Positions 6,164-6,996 of a DNA stretch of 6,996 nucleotides are shown one piece after another. A model generated the notes under the pieces. It saw only the letters and a program-made list of their open reading frames with translations. It did not search any database and was not told where the DNA came from. This stretch comes from Bdellovibrionales bacterium (GTDB lineage Bacteria > Bdellovibrionota > UBA1018): positions 1 to 6,996 of the forward strand of contig JAGWZD010000108.1 of the NCBI GenBank assembly GCA_018968995.1, written 5' to 3'. The position numbers and the translations under genes are program-made. Within the stretch, counting starts at the first letter, position 1, and the number at the start of each line of letters is the position of its first letter.

Positions 6164-6996
6164 TTGGGTCATGTCGCGAAAGCTGTAAAAGCAAATATCA
6201 GCGGTCAAATCAGCATCGTGGCTGCCACGTTGATCGCGACCACCTTTTTTCTGTTTTTTGCCTTTGTCGTGAATACTGGAATGCTGGTGCACGCGAAGAT
6301 CAACTTGCAGAACGCGGCGGATGTGGCCGCGTACGCCGGAGCCTCTGTTCAAGCAAGACAGCTCGATGCCATCGGGGCGCTGAATTATGACCTTCGGCGC
6401 CAGTACAAACGGTTTTTATATCGGTACATTAATTTCGGAAATAGCTGGCGCCCGGATCAAAAAACTGGAAATCGGTTTGCGTTTGGCGCCTACCGCAGCC
6501 TTTCAAACAGAGGTCAGTTCGAGAATATTCAGGTGCCCTCGGTATGTCTCGTTTTTAAACCCGATGACAATTACTGCAACATCTACAATCTTGAGAAAAT
6601 TAGCGTTAGCGATAACCGAATGTTTTTTGATGCGATCGGTAGAGCGCTCGGAGACGTGCTCGATGCTCTTGAAAAAATTAGACAGCGAAACTGCGCCGGA
6701 TTGGCAGCGGTAAACTTTCTGGCCCTGGCTCAATGGCTCTACAACACCGACCCTGAGGGCGCGAAGGCGTTTGTGAACACTGTGTACACCGATGAGGAAT
6801 CGCGACTCGCACTACAAACCTTACCGAGCATTACTGAGGGGCTTGGGGTCATCCCGCGAAACCAGATCACCTATCAGCGAATTAACACCTTGAAAGATGA
6901 ATTCATGAATCTTCCAGGTCGCAATGGAATAAAAAGCCAAGACATCTCGGCGATGCGATCCAGTCGCACACCGATGATTTTCGAGCGACCTATCCT
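6164..6996 (+). CDS. Tad/TadG-like pilus-assembly-type membrane protein, partial (3' end outside window)
   Basis: This frame stays open from a stop at 6095-6097 to the right edge. From the TTG at 6164 it encodes 277 complete codons. Residues 14-36 start with GQ and form one hydrophobic helix (ISIVAATLIATTFFLFFAFVV), followed by NTGMLVHAKINLQNAADVAAYAGASVQA (in 37-64). This matches the N-terminal Tad domain found in TadG-like proteins, where a membrane anchor precedes LQNAAD..A..GA. The remainder is predicted soluble and probably outside the membrane; it is polar and aromatic, with Cys128, Cys138 and Cys177. I cannot see the C-terminal region, so a von Willebrand domain, common in TadG, is untested. 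No ATG lies in frame near the start; TTG 6164 has AAAGGGG six bases upstream and gives MGHVAKAVKANISGQ, a typical Tad N-terminus. The start is less certain than the family call. No other tad genes are seen upstream. Confidence 0.8.
   Translation, partial: MGHVAKAVKANISGQISIVAATLIATTFFLFFAFVVNTGMLVHAKINLQNAADVAAYAGASVQARQLDAIGALNYDLRRQYKRFLYRYINFGNSWRPDQKTGNRFAFGAYRSLSNRGQFENIQVPSVCLVFKPDDNYCNIYNLEKISVSDNRMFFDAIGRALGDVLDALEKIRQRNCAGLAAVNFLALAQWLYNTDPEGAKAFVNTVYTDEESRLALQTLPSITEGLGVIPRNQITYQRINTLKDEFMNLPGRNGIKSQDISAMRSSRTPMIFERPI

Noticed and set aside
6171..6188. ATG with a five-residue frame (MSRKL then stop) just before the Tad helix
   Set aside because: It resembles a Tad N-terminus, so I considered a frameshift, but the in-frame TTG at 6164 explains the gene without assuming a sequence error.
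6109..6390. ATG-initiated 93-codon frame at the start of the Tad-like gene
   Set aside because: A different frame over the same bases encodes the clear Tad helix and LQNAAD motif and stays open to the window edge; this one is rich in Arg, Cys and Ser without a motif.

Overview
The window reads as bacterial chromosome with compact genes, Shine-Dalgarno sites and moderate GC. A Gram-negative host is likely but not proven. I lean weakly towards a Bdellovibrionota or other deltaproteobacteria-like organism, from the style of the single-lipoyl-domain E2 and the presence of a Tad-type protein. No rRNA or other phylogenetic marker is present to settle this.

Right to left on the minus strand, positions 5229 to 1 hold a tight five-gene operon for lipoate-dependent metabolism: lipA (lipoyl synthase), a 2-oxoacid dehydrogenase E2, lpdA (E3), lipB (octanoyltransferase) and a DegT/DnrJ/EryC1-type PLP aminotransferase cut by the left edge. 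The gaps are 19 nt, 4 nt, a 1-nt overlap (TAATG) and a 4-nt overlap (ATGA), so the last genes look translationally coupled. LipB loads octanoate onto the E2 lipoyl lysine, LipA inserts the two sulfurs, and E3 reoxidises the resulting dihydrolipoyl arm. The cluster thus carries a lipoylated protein with the enzymes that make and recycle its cofactor. No E1 gene is in the window. A sigma70-like promoter sits directly before lipA and implies a very short leader.

Positions 5230-5415 hold a strong rho-independent terminator for the next gene upstream, a second small hairpin and a purine-only tract. Positions 5416-5964 (minus) encode a probable exported protein of 182 residues that I do not recognise. 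Positions 5965-6163 are a divergent intergenic region with an AT-rich core and a plausible promoter for that exported protein.

From 6164 to the right edge (plus) runs the 5' part of a gene whose N-terminus matches the Tad/TadG-like family: one membrane helix followed by a LQNAAD...AAYAGA motif. It is cut by the window edge and probably starts at a TTG codon.

No tRNA, rRNA, CRISPR array, insertion sequence or prophage gene was seen. The lipoate operon is mostly familiar biology. The least explained items are the aminotransferase coupled to lipB and the exported orphan next to the Tad-like gene.
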